DNA of 64,000 nt from Persebacter sp965221835 (lineage in GTDB: Bacteria; Pseudomonadota; Gammaproteobacteria; Tethybacterales; Persebacteraceae): the NCBI GenBank assembly GCA_965221835.1, contig OZ244916.1:1736001-1800000 (forward strand), written 5' to 3'. The number at the start of each line of letters is the position of its first letter. The first letter of the stretch is position 1. This document shows, piece by piece, positions 46,287 to 54,599 of the stretch. Position numbers and translations under genes: made by a program. The notes under the pieces are model-generated. The model saw only the letters and a program-made list of their open reading frames with translations. It did no database searches and was not told the DNA's origin.

Positions 46287-46909
46287 TTTGTATCCTCCTT
46301 GTTTTGTTTAGAAATTGTTGCAACGGGAATGTTTGCCATTCGCACCCGTCCGGCAGGCGATGCGCGCGTTTGTTCGGCGGGATCTATATGACGGACATTT
46401 TCGCGCCGCCGCAAAGTCAGTGCGATAGCGGCGACAATGGCGACCAGCAGCAATATTGCCGCCAATTCAAGCGCGTAGGCATAATCGGTATACAACACCG
46501 CCGCGATTGCCCGCACATTTTCGTCGGGGGCGGGCGGCAACGGATAGCGGGATGCATCAAAAAACACATCGGAATGCAACACAAAAAATATTTCGCCGAC
46601 CACCAACGCCGCCGCCGCCGCCGCCAGCGGCAAATACCGCCAAAAACCTTCGCGCAAAACATCCAGATTAATATCCAACATCATCACCACAAACAAAAAC
46701 AACACCATCACCGCACCGACATACACCAGCACGATGAGCAAGGCGAGAAACTCCGCTTCCAACAACATCCACACCGCCGCCGAAGACAAAAAAGCGAGTG
46801 CCAAAAAAAGCGCCGAATGCACGGGATTGCGCGACAAAACCACGCCGAGTGCCGACGCCAATAATACGCCCGAAAAAACGCCAAATACGATTGCGGCAAA
46901 ATCCACCAT
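46283..46909 (-). CDS. nuoJ: NADH-quinone oxidoreductase subunit J
   Basis: A 208-residue membrane subunit. LSRNPVHSALFLALAFLSSAAVWMLLEAEFLALLIVLVYVGAVMVLFLFVVMML contains, in overlapping short pieces, the NPVHSAL and YVGAVMVLFLFVVMML family signatures. A basic cytoplasmic tail of about 40 residues follows the last helix. It is the first complex I gene here, so the cluster is split: nuoA-I are not upstream within the window. Confidence 0.94.
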   Translation of the reverse strand: MVDFAAIVFGVFSGVLLASALGVVLSRNPVHSALFLALAFLSSAAVWMLLEAEFLALLIVLVYVGAVMVLFLFVVMMLDINLDVLREGFWRYLPLAAAAAALVVGEIFFVLHSDVFFDASRYPLPPAPDENVRAIAAVLYTDYAYALELAAILLLVAIVAAIALTLRRRENVRHIDPAEQTRASPAGRVRMANIPVATISKQNKEDTK

Positions 46910-47035
46910 AGCGGTTTTAATTTTACCATTTTTTTAACCGAAGATGTGCGGCGGTGCGGCGGAAATAGCGTAATGTCTCCGTCGGTTATTCGGGCGCGAT
47001 TTCATTTCTGCCTTCCTTCCCGAAAACTTGAAACC

Positions 47036-47086
47036 GGCGGCGTAATGTACCGCCGGGAATCGCTTCCTTCGCGGCGGCGTTTTTTT
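47036..47086 (+). terminator. rho-independent terminator with a competing upstream hairpin
   Basis: CCGCCG (47050-47055) pairs with CGGCGG (47072-47077), with an inner GGAA/TTCC stem, followed by CG and seven T residues (47080-47086). GGCGG at 47036-47040 could pair with the same CCGCC instead, an attenuator-like arrangement. It faces the plus strand, although nuoJ and tilS on both sides lie on the minus strand. The surrounding 237-bp gap (46910-47146) has no other recognised feature. Confidence 0.55.
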
Positions 47087-47146
47087 ATGTACGCGGTATT
47101 TTTCCGCCGTCTACCCGCGCGAAAATCTGCCACATTTTTGGCGACA

Positions 47147-48466
47147 TTAACGCCATTCCATCCGGCAATTGACGCCGACCGCGCCGTGTGCTGCGCGAAA
47201 ATCCGCCGCCACCGCAACACCCGGCACCGCCGCCAATTTATCGCCCGCAAACAACAACGGCAATCGGCGGCGCAACCACGGCGCCATTTGTGCTTCGCGC
47301 AACAAATCGGAAACCGCGCGTACGCGTCCCGCTGTTTGCATTCGTTCTCCGCCTTGCCGCAACGATGCGACAAGTCCGCCGGCAATTTTTTGTCCGCAAA
47401 GTCCGCCGTCCGTGCCGCGCCGCAATATCAGCGCGCCGCCGATTTGCGGCATTTCCATCCGTTCCCGCCGCGGATCCACAAACTGCCGGAAAGTGTCAGG
47501 CGGCGGCGGCAATGTATCGGCATATAAACGCCCGCGCCAAAGACGAAAAGTCAGCCCCGCAAATGGAATCGTCAATTCGCCGTCCGCACCGAGAATCTGC
47601 CGTGCCGCTTCTGCCAGCCCGCGTTCGCTAAAACGCGCGCCCGCCCTTGATAAATGCGAATGCAGCCAGTTTTGCAATCGCAACGCGCCCGCCGTGCGAA
47701 AATACGCGATTTCCCATCCTTCTTCGCCGTTCATCGCCCGTTGTCCGTCTTCGTCGGCGAGTTCGTTCAGCAAAGCGGACGCGCCGCCGAAACGGGATGC
47801 GGCGGTAGAAAGCGTCTTTCCGCTGTCGGGAAAATAGTCGCGCAAAACCGGCATCACGCGATGCCGCAAAAAGTTGCGCCGCCGTGCGACATTGCGATTA
47901 TCTTCATCTTCCGCCCATTGCAAACGATTGCGGCGGGCATATTCCGCGATAATGCCGCGCGGCATATCCAGCCACGGGCGCAACAATTGTTTATGCGCAG
48001 CACCGGGCAACGGGGCGAATGCGCGCATCGCGCCCATTCCGTGCGCCCCGGTACCGCGCAACATTCGGAATAACACGGTTTCCGCTTGATCATCCGCATG
48101 ATGGGCGGCGACAATCGCGGTTGCGGGAAGTCCGGCGAACGCGCGCATGCGTTCGCGGCGGGCGTCTTCTTCGGTCGTTTTTTTCGCGCATTCGGCACGG
48201 CGGACGAACAATTGCACGCCGCGTTCCGCGCAAATGCGGCGGCATAAACTTTCCCATGCCGCCGCGCGTTCGCTAATTCCGTGATTGACATGACACGCCA
48301 AAATTGTCCACCGGTCGGACAGCGGAATCATCGCGTGCAACAAAGAAACGGAATCCATTCCGCCGGAAAGCCCGACTGCAATCGGCGCGCCCGGTGCGAG
48401 TTTTGCCGCAATCAGCGCGCGCGCAGCGGCGGTCAGTTTATGTTCGCACTTCGGTAAATTTTCCAT
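47147..48466 (-). CDS. tilS: tRNA(Ile)-lysidine synthetase
   Basis: A 439-residue PP-loop enzyme with SGGMDS at residues 34-39, CHVNHGI and AHHADDQAETVLFRMLRGTG. It modifies C34 of the tRNA that reads AUA. The C-terminal half is diverged, as usual for the family. The start overlaps the end of accA by 29 bases, and accA-tilS is a known proteobacterial order. Confidence 0.94.
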   Translation of the reverse strand: MENLPKCEHKLTAAARALIAAKLAPGAPIAVGLSGGMDSVSLLHAMIPLSDRWTILACHVNHGISERAAAWESLCRRICAERGVQLFVRRAECAKKTTEEDARRERMRAFAGLPATAIVAAHHADDQAETVLFRMLRGTGAHGMGAMRAFAPLPGAAHKQLLRPWLDMPRGIIAEYARRNRLQWAEDEDNRNVARRRNFLRHRVMPVLRDYFPDSGKTLSTAASRFGGASALLNELADEDGQRAMNGEEGWEIAYFRTAGALRLQNWLHSHLSRAGARFSERGLAEAARQILGADGELTIPFAGLTFRLWRGRLYADTLPPPPDTFRQFVDPRRERMEMPQIGGALILRRGTDGGLCGQKIAGGLVASLRQGGERMQTAGRVRAVSDLLREAQMAPWLRRRLPLLFAGDKLAAVPGVAVAADFRAAHGAVGVNCRMEWR

Positions 48467-49400
48467 AACTGCGCCAGCGGCGGCGGCGGGAATCCAACAA
48501 CGCGCCGGTATCCAAAGATTCCAAACGGGAAAGGGCGATTTCCAAAGCGGCGCCCGTCAAAGCGACTGCGCTTTCCTGATTGCGATGCGCACCGCCCGCC
48601 GGTTCTTCAATTACTTCGTCAATCAGGCGCAACTTTTTGAGTCGTTTAGCGGTGAGTCCCAAAATTTCGGCAGCATCCGCCATTCGCTGCGCGTCTTTCC
48701 ACAAAATAGAAGCGCATCCTTCGGGCGAAATAACCGAATACACGGCATGCCGCAACATTCCGATATAGTCGCCGACCGCCAACGCCAGCGCACCGCCCGA
48801 ACCGCCTTCGCCGATAACGACCGAAAGAATCGGCGTTTCCAAAACCGCCGCCCGCCGCAAACACATTCCGATAGCGGCGGATTGTCCGCGTTCTTCCGCA
48901 CCGATTCCCGGATAGGCGCCCGGCGTATCCACAAAAGTCAGCAGCGGCAAGCGGAATTTTTCCGCGAGTTCCATTATCCGCAACGCTTTGCGATACCCTT
49001 CCGGTCCCGCCATTCCAAAATTGCATTTGATGCGTTCATCGGTGCTGTGTCCTTTTTGTTGCCCGACAATCGCCACAGCACGCCCGCGAAATTCGGCGAG
49101 TCCGGCGACAACCGCGCTATCGTCCGCATACAGGCGGTCGCCGTGCAATTCCGTAAAATCATCGCACAAGCCGGCGATATAATCTTTCGCCTGCGGACGC
49201 GCGGGATGACGGGCGACCAAACATGTCTGCCAATCGCTTAAATTGTTATAAAGTTTTTTAACCGCCGCATCGCGCGATTTTTCTAACGCGCGCAACTTTT
49301 TAAGCGCGTCCCGGTCGCCGATATTTTCGTCATCGCGCAAGGCGGCGATTTCCGATTCCAACGGCGCGATGTCGCTTTCAAAATCCAAAAGTTTCGGCAT
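48438..49400 (-). CDS. accA: acetyl-CoA carboxylase carboxyltransferase subunit alpha
   Basis: A 320-residue enzyme subunit that, with AccD, transfers carboxyl groups from biotin to acetyl-CoA in fatty-acid synthesis. LLDFESDIAPLESEI, the ARHPARPQAKDYI segment, DTPGAYPGIGAEERGQ and IGEGGSGGALALAVGD are diagnostic. The ATG at 49400 (MPKLLDF) is the family start; an in-frame extension to 49469 has no similarity. Confidence 0.97.
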   Translation of the reverse strand: MPKLLDFESDIAPLESEIAALRDDENIGDRDALKKLRALEKSRDAAVKKLYNNLSDWQTCLVARHPARPQAKDYIAGLCDDFTELHGDRLYADDSAVVAGLAEFRGRAVAIVGQQKGHSTDERIKCNFGMAGPEGYRKALRIMELAEKFRLPLLTFVDTPGAYPGIGAEERGQSAAIGMCLRRAAVLETPILSVVIGEGGSGGALALAVGDYIGMLRHAVYSVISPEGCASILWKDAQRMADAAEILGLTAKRLKKLRLIDEVIEEPAGGAHRNQESAVALTGAALEIALSRLESLDTGALLDSRRRRWRSYGKFTEVRT

Positions 49401-49478
49401 ATTTCCGATTTTACCGAATTGCGGCGCAAATTGCGGCGGCGACAAATCGCGCGGCGGTTTTTCTCGCACCGCGCGCCT

Positions 49479-51011
49479 TCATTCCCATTCCACCGTTGCG
49501 GGCGGTTTAGAAGAAATATCGTAAACTACGCGATTAATTCCCGTCGCCGAATTGATAATTTGTGACGACACACGCGCGAGAAAATCGTGCGGCAAACGCG
49601 CCCAATCGGCGGTCATAAAATCGTCCGTCGTAACCGCACGAATTGCCGCCACATTTTGATAAGTGCGGGCGTCGCCCATCACGCCGACAGTGCGCACCGG
49701 CAGCAACACCACAAACGCCTGCGCGGTTGCCGATTCCAAACCGGCGGCGGCGAGTTCGGCGGTAAAAATCGCATCCGCCCGCCGCGCAATCGCAACCCGT
49801 GCGGGCGATACTTCGCCCAACACCCGCACCGCCAATCCCGGCCCGGGAAACGGATGACGAAATATCAATTCGTGCGGCAATCCGAGTTCCAAACCGAGTT
49901 TGCGTACTTCGTCTTTAAACAATTCGCGCAAAGGTTCCAGCAATTTTAAATTCAATCGCGCCGGTAATCCGCCGACATTGTGATGCGATTTAATCATCGC
50001 TTTGCCGCCTTCCACGCCCGCCGATTCCACGACATCCGGATAAATTGTACCTTGCGCCAAAAAGCGCACATCGTGCAACTTTTTCGCATGCGATTCAAAC
50101 TCGGCGACAAATAAATTGCCGATGCGGCGGCGTTTTTCTTCCGGGTCGCAAACGCCGCGCAATGCCGCAAAAAATCTATCCGCCGCGTCAATGACCGTCA
50201 ATTCCGCACCAAATCTCCCGCACAATGCTTCGCGTACCGCCGCGACTTCGCCTTCCCGCATCAGCCCGTTGTCTACTAGTACACAATGCAGACGGTCGCC
50301 GATAGCACGCTGCAAAAGTGCCGCCGCAACCGCCGAATCCACGCCGCCCGACAAGGCGAGAAGTACGCCGCCGCCGTCTGTCCGGCGGCGAATGTCATCC
50401 GCGGCGCGTTTAATAAAATTCGGCATCGTCCATTCGCCGCCGCAACCGCAAATGTCGCGGACAAATCGCGCCAACAATTCGCGTCCGTGCGAAGTGTGCG
50501 CGACTTCGGGATGAAACTGCACGCCGTATCGCCCGCGTTTTTCGTCCGCCATCGCGGCAACCGGCGACGAATCGGAAGAGGCGGCGGCGACAAATTCGGG
50601 CGGTGCGGATAAAACGCGGTCGCCATGACTCATCCACACCCGCAACTTTTCGGGCAATCCAAAAAAAAGTTTGCCGGGCGAATGCACAACAATATCGGCG
50701 GCGCCGTATTCGTGATTTTCGGCTTTTTCTACTTTGCCGCCGAACGCCGCCGCCATCGCCTGCATTCCGTAGCAAACGCCCAAAACAGGCGCACCGCATT
50801 CCCACACCGCTGCGGCAATTTGCGGCGCACCATCCGCCACGGCGGATTGCGGACCGCCCGACAAAATCACCCCCGCCGGATGCAAAGAATCCAACGCCGC
50901 CGCCGCATGCGAATGCGGATGAATTTCGCAATATGCGCCCAGTTCGCGCACCGCCCGCGCAATCAGTTGCGTAAATTGAGAACCATAATCCAATATCAGA
51001 ATCGTTTGCAC
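49479..51011 (-). CDS. guaA: GMP synthase (glutamine-hydrolysing)
   Basis: A 510-residue two-domain enzyme that converts XMP to GMP. The class I glutaminase domain has GVCYGMQ with the catalytic Cys and VQFHPEVAHT with the His/Glu pair. The synthetase domain carries the PP-loop LALSGGVDSAVAA, and the dimerisation domain ends SSKPPATVEWE. It is preceded on the same strand by a small exported-protein gene and guaB. Confidence 0.97.
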   Translation of the reverse strand: MQTILILDYGSQFTQLIARAVRELGAYCEIHPHSHAAAALDSLHPAGVILSGGPQSAVADGAPQIAAAVWECGAPVLGVCYGMQAMAAAFGGKVEKAENHEYGAADIVVHSPGKLFFGLPEKLRVWMSHGDRVLSAPPEFVAAASSDSSPVAAMADEKRGRYGVQFHPEVAHTSHGRELLARFVRDICGCGGEWTMPNFIKRAADDIRRRTDGGGVLLALSGGVDSAVAAALLQRAIGDRLHCVLVDNGLMREGEVAAVREALCGRFGAELTVIDAADRFFAALRGVCDPEEKRRRIGNLFVAEFESHAKKLHDVRFLAQGTIYPDVVESAGVEGGKAMIKSHHNVGGLPARLNLKLLEPLRELFKDEVRKLGLELGLPHELIFRHPFPGPGLAVRVLGEVSPARVAIARRADAIFTAELAAAGLESATAQAFVVLLPVRTVGVMGDARTYQNVAAIRAVTTDDFMTADWARLPHDFLARVSSQIINSATGINRVVYDISSKPPATVEWE

Positions 51012-51030
51012 GGAAGTTTGCGCGAAAAAA

Positions 51031-51453
51031 TTAATTCGTCCGCACTATCGGCGGCGGATATTGTCCGCTGTTTTTGTCCGCCTGAATTTGTGCGAGAAGG
51101 GCGGCGCATTTTTTTGTTTTTGCGGCGGCGGCAATGTCGTCCGGATTGCGGGAAAAATCAAATCCGCGCGGTTTGTCGCCGAATATGCCGGAAAATAGCG
51201 CAAACGGCGCCGTCAAAATCATTCCGAAAGTCATCATAACGCCCTCTTTTGTAACGGCGGGGCGGTCGTCATCCGGTGCGGCGTAATCCTTAATTAACCG
51301 ATATTCGGTGTTCAGCCAATCGCAATCCACTTCCGGACTTTCGTAAGTCAGCGGCGATTCGGCGACGGCATTGCCCGACAAAACCGCGATCATAAACACA
51401 AGCGCGAAAAAACGCCCCGCAATGCGATTTAAATTGTTGCCGTTGCGATTCAT
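51031..51453 (-). CDS. small exported protein of unknown function between guaB and guaA
   Basis: A 140-residue protein with a signal peptide (FFALVFMIAVLSGNAVA, cleavage after AVA) and a second hydrophobic patch in the middle (MMTFGMILTAPFALFSGIFG). Two cysteines lie in the mature part. AAGGAA precedes the ATG at 51453. No family is recognised. Its first codons and ribosome site are duplicated upstream in the 145-bp tandem repeat. Confidence 0.7.
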   Translation of the reverse strand: MNRNGNNLNRIAGRFFALVFMIAVLSGNAVAESPLTYESPEVDCDWLNTEYRLIKDYAAPDDDRPAVTKEGVMMTFGMILTAPFALFSGIFGDKPRGFDFSRNPDDIAAAAKTKKCAALLAQIQADKNSGQYPPPIVRTN

Positions 51454-51714
51454 AATTTAATTCCTTTTTTTGAAAGATTTTTTTTATTAACGATTTTCAA
51501 GAAATATCTTTTTCTGAACGATTTTTTTTATTAACGATTTTTAAGAAATATCCACCCGATAGTTCGGTACCTTTTAAATTGTTGCCGTTGCGATTCATAA
51601 TTTAATTCCTTTTTTTGAAAGATTTTTTTTATTAACGATTTTCAAGAAATATCTTTTTTTGAACTATTTTTTTTATTAACGATTTTAAGAAATATCCACC
51701 CGATAGTTCGGTGC
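51428..51714. repeat. 145-bp tandem duplication joining the guaB 3' end and the next gene's 5' end
   Basis: Copy A (51428-51572) and copy B (51573-51714) are nearly identical head to tail. Each carries the first nine codons and ribosome site of the small exported gene at one end and the last ten or so codons of guaB with its stop at the other. Inside each copy a roughly 42-bp AT-rich unit (GATTTTTTTTATTAACG...AAGAAATATC) occurs twice. Copy B creates a 33-codon chimeric frame on the minus strand (51598-51497) with its own AAGGAA. Confidence 0.9.
51497..51598 (-). CDS. 33-codon chimeric mini-ORF made by the duplication
   Basis: ATG at 51598 with AAGGAA upstream, starting MNRNGNNL exactly like the adjacent exported protein, then reading through the guaB-end remnant in another frame to a TGA at 51497-51499. 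It is probably a by-product of the duplication. It could be translated because the full initiation region was copied. Confidence 0.3.
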   Translation of the reverse strand: MNRNGNNLKGTELSGGYFLKIVNKKNRSEKDIS

Positions 51715-53136
51715 CTCGCGCGTGATTTGTACATCGTGAACATGCGATTCGCGTACGGCGGCGGGTGACACGCGGATAAACTTTGCTTTTTTGAGTGCGA
51801 CAATATCGGGCGCACCGACATAGCCCATCGCCGACCGCAAACCGCCCAAAAGTTGATACAAAACTTCGGAAACTTTTCCCTTAAAAGGCACGCGCCCTTC
51901 AACGCCTTCGGGCACGAGTTTGCCGGGCAACTCGCCGTCTTGCGAATAGCGTTCGCCGCTGCCTCGCCGCATTGCCGCCAAAGAACCCATTCCGCGATAC
52001 CGTTTGTAAGAACGCCCCTGATACAACTCAATCTCGCCCGGCGATTCTTCGGTACCGGCAAGCATTCCGCCCGCCATCACGGCGTCCGCACCGGCGGCAA
52101 TTGCCTTTGCGACATCGCCCGAATAACGCAATCCGCCGTCCGCGATAATTGCCGGACCGTTTTTGCCGACCGCTTTTGCAACCGCGCGAATTGCCGAAAA
52201 CTGCGGCACGCCCACGCCTGCTACCATTCGCGTTGTGCAAATGGAACCGGGACCGATTCCGACTTTGACGACATCCGCACCGGCGGCGGCAATGTCTTTC
52301 GCACCGGCGGCGGTTGCAATGTTGCCGCCGACAATCAACACGCCCGCTGCGCGTATTTTTTTGAGTCGTTTAATAGCATCCAAAACGCCGCGACTATGCC
52401 CGTGTGCCGAATCCACAACCAACGCATCCGCCCCCGCTTCGGCGAGAAGGGCGGCGCGTTCGTCGTCATTAATGCCGATTGCCGCCGCCGCCCGCAGACG
52501 TTTTTTGTCGTCTTTGCTGGCATCCGGAAAAGTTTCGGCGCGAACAATATCTTTTACGGTGACAAGACCGCGCAATATCCCGCGCGCATCCGTAATCACA
52601 ACCCGTTCAATACGGTGTTCGTGCATCAATGCTTTCACCCGCCGCATGCCAAATCCCGGGCGCACCGATACGAGTTTGTCTCGCGGCGTCATCAGTTCGT
52701 GCACGGGGCGGTCGGGGCGATTTTCAAAGCGAATATCGCGGTTAGTAATAATGCCTTGCACGACGCCGTCTTTGTCTACGACCGGCATTCCCGAAAATCC
52801 GCGTTTGTCTTTAATTTCGCGCACTTGTCCGATGGTCATATCGGGCGAAACGGTAGCGGGCGAAGAAACGATTCCGCTTTCAAATCGTTTCACTTTTTCC
52901 ACTTCTTCCGCCTGATTTTGCGCGGACATATTTTTATGAATCACACCCAGCCCGCCGAATTGGGCGATAGCAATCGCCATTTCGGCTTCGGTCACAGTAT
53001 CCATTGCGGCGGAAATAAACGGCGCAGCAAGCGAAAAGTTTTCGTGCAACATAGTCCGCGTAGACGCATCTTTCGGCAAAACCCCCGAATACCCCGGCGT
53101 CAACAAAACATCATCAAAAGTCAGCTCCGCATCCAT
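51685..53136 (-). CDS. guaB: IMP dehydrogenase
   Basis: A 483-residue enzyme that oxidises IMP to XMP, the step before GuaA. The N-terminus LTFDDVLLTPGYSGVLP, two CBS domains (about 95-205), the catalytic-Cys loop GIGPGSICTTRMVAG, the ADGGLRYSGDVAKAIAAGA segment and the flap region YRGMGSLAAM are present. The ATG at 53136 gives MDAELTFDD; the frame continues upstream without similarity. TATAAT lies at 53148-53143 on the minus strand, seven bases before the ATG, so the transcript may have almost no leader. Confidence 0.97.
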   Translation of the reverse strand: MDAELTFDDVLLTPGYSGVLPKDASTRTMLHENFSLAAPFISAAMDTVTEAEMAIAIAQFGGLGVIHKNMSAQNQAEEVEKVKRFESGIVSSPATVSPDMTIGQVREIKDKRGFSGMPVVDKDGVVQGIITNRDIRFENRPDRPVHELMTPRDKLVSVRPGFGMRRVKALMHEHRIERVVITDARGILRGLVTVKDIVRAETFPDASKDDKKRLRAAAAIGINDDERAALLAEAGADALVVDSAHGHSRGVLDAIKRLKKIRAAGVLIVGGNIATAAGAKDIAAAGADVVKVGIGPGSICTTRMVAGVGVPQFSAIRAVAKAVGKNGPAIIADGGLRYSGDVAKAIAAGADAVMAGGMLAGTEESPGEIELYQGRSYKRYRGMGSLAAMRRGSGERYSQDGELPGKLVPEGVEGRVPFKGKVSEVLYQLLGGLRSAMGYVGAPDIVALKKAKFIRVSPAAVRESHVHDVQITREAPNYRVDIS

Positions 53137-53204
53137 CCCCGAATTATACGCCGATTTTCGGCGTTCCCCGAATCGTCCATTTTGCGGAAAAATGAATTGA
53201 ACGG

Positions 53205-53951
53205 TTATACGGCGTGAATGACAATTTTCGGCATTTCGTCCCAAGTTCGTTTTTGGAAACTCCTGCCGTTGGCGTGTTTGCCGCGTTTTACGCCGTCCGC
53301 GCCCCACGCGCCCCATTGTTTGAAGAAAAATTTGGCATTCGCGGCGCGGCATTGCCGCTTAATATTCGCCACCCATTCTTTTTGCATCGGACGCGCCTTT
53401 CGTCCGGATTCGCCGCCGACAATAACCCAATGAATTCCTTCCAAACTACGCCGAATATCGCCGAGATCTTCCAGCAACGGTTCCACCGACAAAAAACGAA
53501 CTTCGGCGGAGATGTCGCGCAATATGCCGATGCGCGGCACGCCGTGCCTTTTGTTTTCCACCGAAACGCCCAGCCACGCATTCGGCGGCGCGGCGCGAAC
53601 GGAAAAATATTGTCGCATCACCTTCGGTCGTTTGGTAAGAATTTGATAAGTATGCCGCGGCGTTTCGCGAATCGTGTCCATCACTTTGTCAATGAACGGG
53701 AACGGTACGCCGGGATGAAATAAATCGGACATGGAATTGACGAAATAAATTGTCGGCGTTTTGCGGCGGCGCGGTGCGTCCAATCGCCCCTCGTGAAGCG
53801 ACAACGCGAATCCGTTTTCATATCCCGCCGCACCCATCGCCCGCAGACGGTGCGCCATCGTTTCGGCATAACAATTTTTGCACCCCGCCGACACCTTAGT
53901 ACACCCAGTCACCGGATTCCAAGTTTGCTCCGTCCATTCAATTGACGACAT
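53205..53951 (-). CDS. phage Gp37/Gp68 family protein (three-Cys motif)
   Basis: A 248-residue member of the Gp37/Gp68 (DUF5131) family. It begins IEWTEQTWNPVTGCTKVSAGC, with a CxxxxxxCxxC-type cluster (CTKVSAGCKNC) reminiscent of radical SAM enzymes, then IYFVNSMSDLFHP, LTKRPKVM, WLGVSVENK, LSVEPLLEDLG and VGGESGRKARPM, all family landmarks. The biochemical role is unknown. The usual partner (three-Cys-motif partner, TcmP) is not seen next to it. GGAGG lies upstream of the ATG. Codon use matches the host genes. It marks the left border of the accessory region. Confidence 0.85.
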   Translation of the reverse strand: MSSIEWTEQTWNPVTGCTKVSAGCKNCYAETMAHRLRAMGAAGYENGFALSLHEGRLDAPRRRKTPTIYFVNSMSDLFHPGVPFPFIDKVMDTIRETPRHTYQILTKRPKVMRQYFSVRAAPPNAWLGVSVENKRHGVPRIGILRDISAEVRFLSVEPLLEDLGDIRRSLEGIHWVIVGGESGRKARPMQKEWVANIKRQCRAANAKFFFKQWGAWGADGVKRGKHANGRSFQKRTWDEMPKIVIHAV

Positions 53952-54003
53952 TATGAGTTTCCTCCGTATTTGCTAAATAAATAATACGCTATTTTGTTTG
54001 CCG

Positions 54004-54139
54004 TGTGGTTTGCAAAACAAAATCGGCGAAAGTATAACAAATTTTTAACGGCGCAAAAATGTTCCGCGGTGGACATTGCGGCAAAAATTGTGGACATTTT
54101 TTTGTTTCAATGTCCACATTTAATCCGTTGCAAACCACA
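54004..54139. repeat. 136-bp element with 12-bp terminal inverted repeats and an inner hairpin
   Basis: TGTGGTTTGCAA (54004-54015) and TTGCAAACCACA (54128-54139) are perfect inverted repeats. Between them TGTGGACATT (54089-54098) and AATGTCCACA (54109-54118) form a perfect 10-bp hairpin, and a third GTGGACATT lies at 54069-54077. The left arm falls about where the -35 region of the Gp37/Gp68 gene should be. This could be an operator set or a small mobile remnant. No coding function is seen here. Confidence 0.65.
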
Positions 54140-54178
54140 TGTTCCGCCGTGCAACCATGCATTTGCGCGGAATTGCCG

Positions 54179-54207
54179 CCCCAAAATTTCCGCCTTTCGG
54201 GCGGGGG
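54179..54207. repeat. 29-bp direct repeat, left copy flanking the retron cassette
   Basis: Identical over 29 bases to 55797-55825. It runs from CCCCAAAATTTCCGCC to TTTCGGGCGGGGG and contains a CCGCC/GGCGG hairpin with a five-base loop. The two copies bracket the promoter, structured RNA region and reverse transcriptase gene. The sequence from 54208 to 54366 shows no gene. Confidence 0.8.
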
Positions 54208-54366
54208 GGCGAAGTGCAAATCCGCACCAACGGATTCGCGGAGATGAAATTCCGCATGATTCTTCCGTTCGGCGGGCGGGGGAATCCTCGCCGTTGCCTT
54301 TTCCGAAAAAAATTATCCCCCGAAAGCGGAACATTGAAAAATTTCATATTTTTGGGAGATCAGAGG

Positions 54367-54395
54367 TTGAAATTTTGTGGCGAAATCCATATAAT
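54367..54395 (+). promoter_or_regulatory. sigma70-type promoter of the retron cassette
   Basis: TTGAAA (54367-54372), 17-bp spacer, perfect TATAAT (54390-54395). Transcription would begin near 54402 and read through the structured region into the reverse transcriptase. Confidence 0.75.
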
Positions 54396-54427
54396 GAAAT
54401 TTATGAAATGGAAATAATTTCAATATC

Positions 54428-54561
54428 GGCGACAAGTGCTTTCAAGCCCTCTTTGTAGGGGAAATTTCGCTTATCGCCTTTCGATTTGCGCCAAATCAGC
54501 GCAATATCGCAAGGGCACAGTATCGCGACATCGTTTTTTTGCGTTTTTGCGCGATATTTGC
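54428..54561 (+). ncRNA. structured leader upstream of the retron msr-msd candidate
   Basis: Three pairings are seen: GGCGACAAG (54428-54436) with CTTATCGCC (54470-54478), one mismatch; TTGCGC (54486-54491) with GCGCAA (54499-54504); and GCAATATCGC (54501-54510) with GCGATATTTGC (54551-54561), one bulge. The last two exclude each other partly. Seven T residues at 54534-54540 follow a weak stem. It could be a leader, a second small RNA or part of the retron RNA. No frame is convincing here. Confidence 0.4.
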
Positions 54562-54599
54562 AAAAAGTGAAACTATCAGCAGTAAAAAGCTGACGGTAA

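Noticed and set aside
53989..54219. 76-codon minus-strand ORF before the Gp37/Gp68 gene
   Set aside because: Overlaps the inverted-repeat element and the 29-bp repeat; the same PPPERRKFWGG reading recurs at the other 29-bp repeat, so it is a repeat translation and not a protein.
54534..54540. Rho-independent terminator in the retron leader
   Set aside because: The seven T residues follow only a four-pair stem with a long loop; read-through into the RT gene seems more likely.
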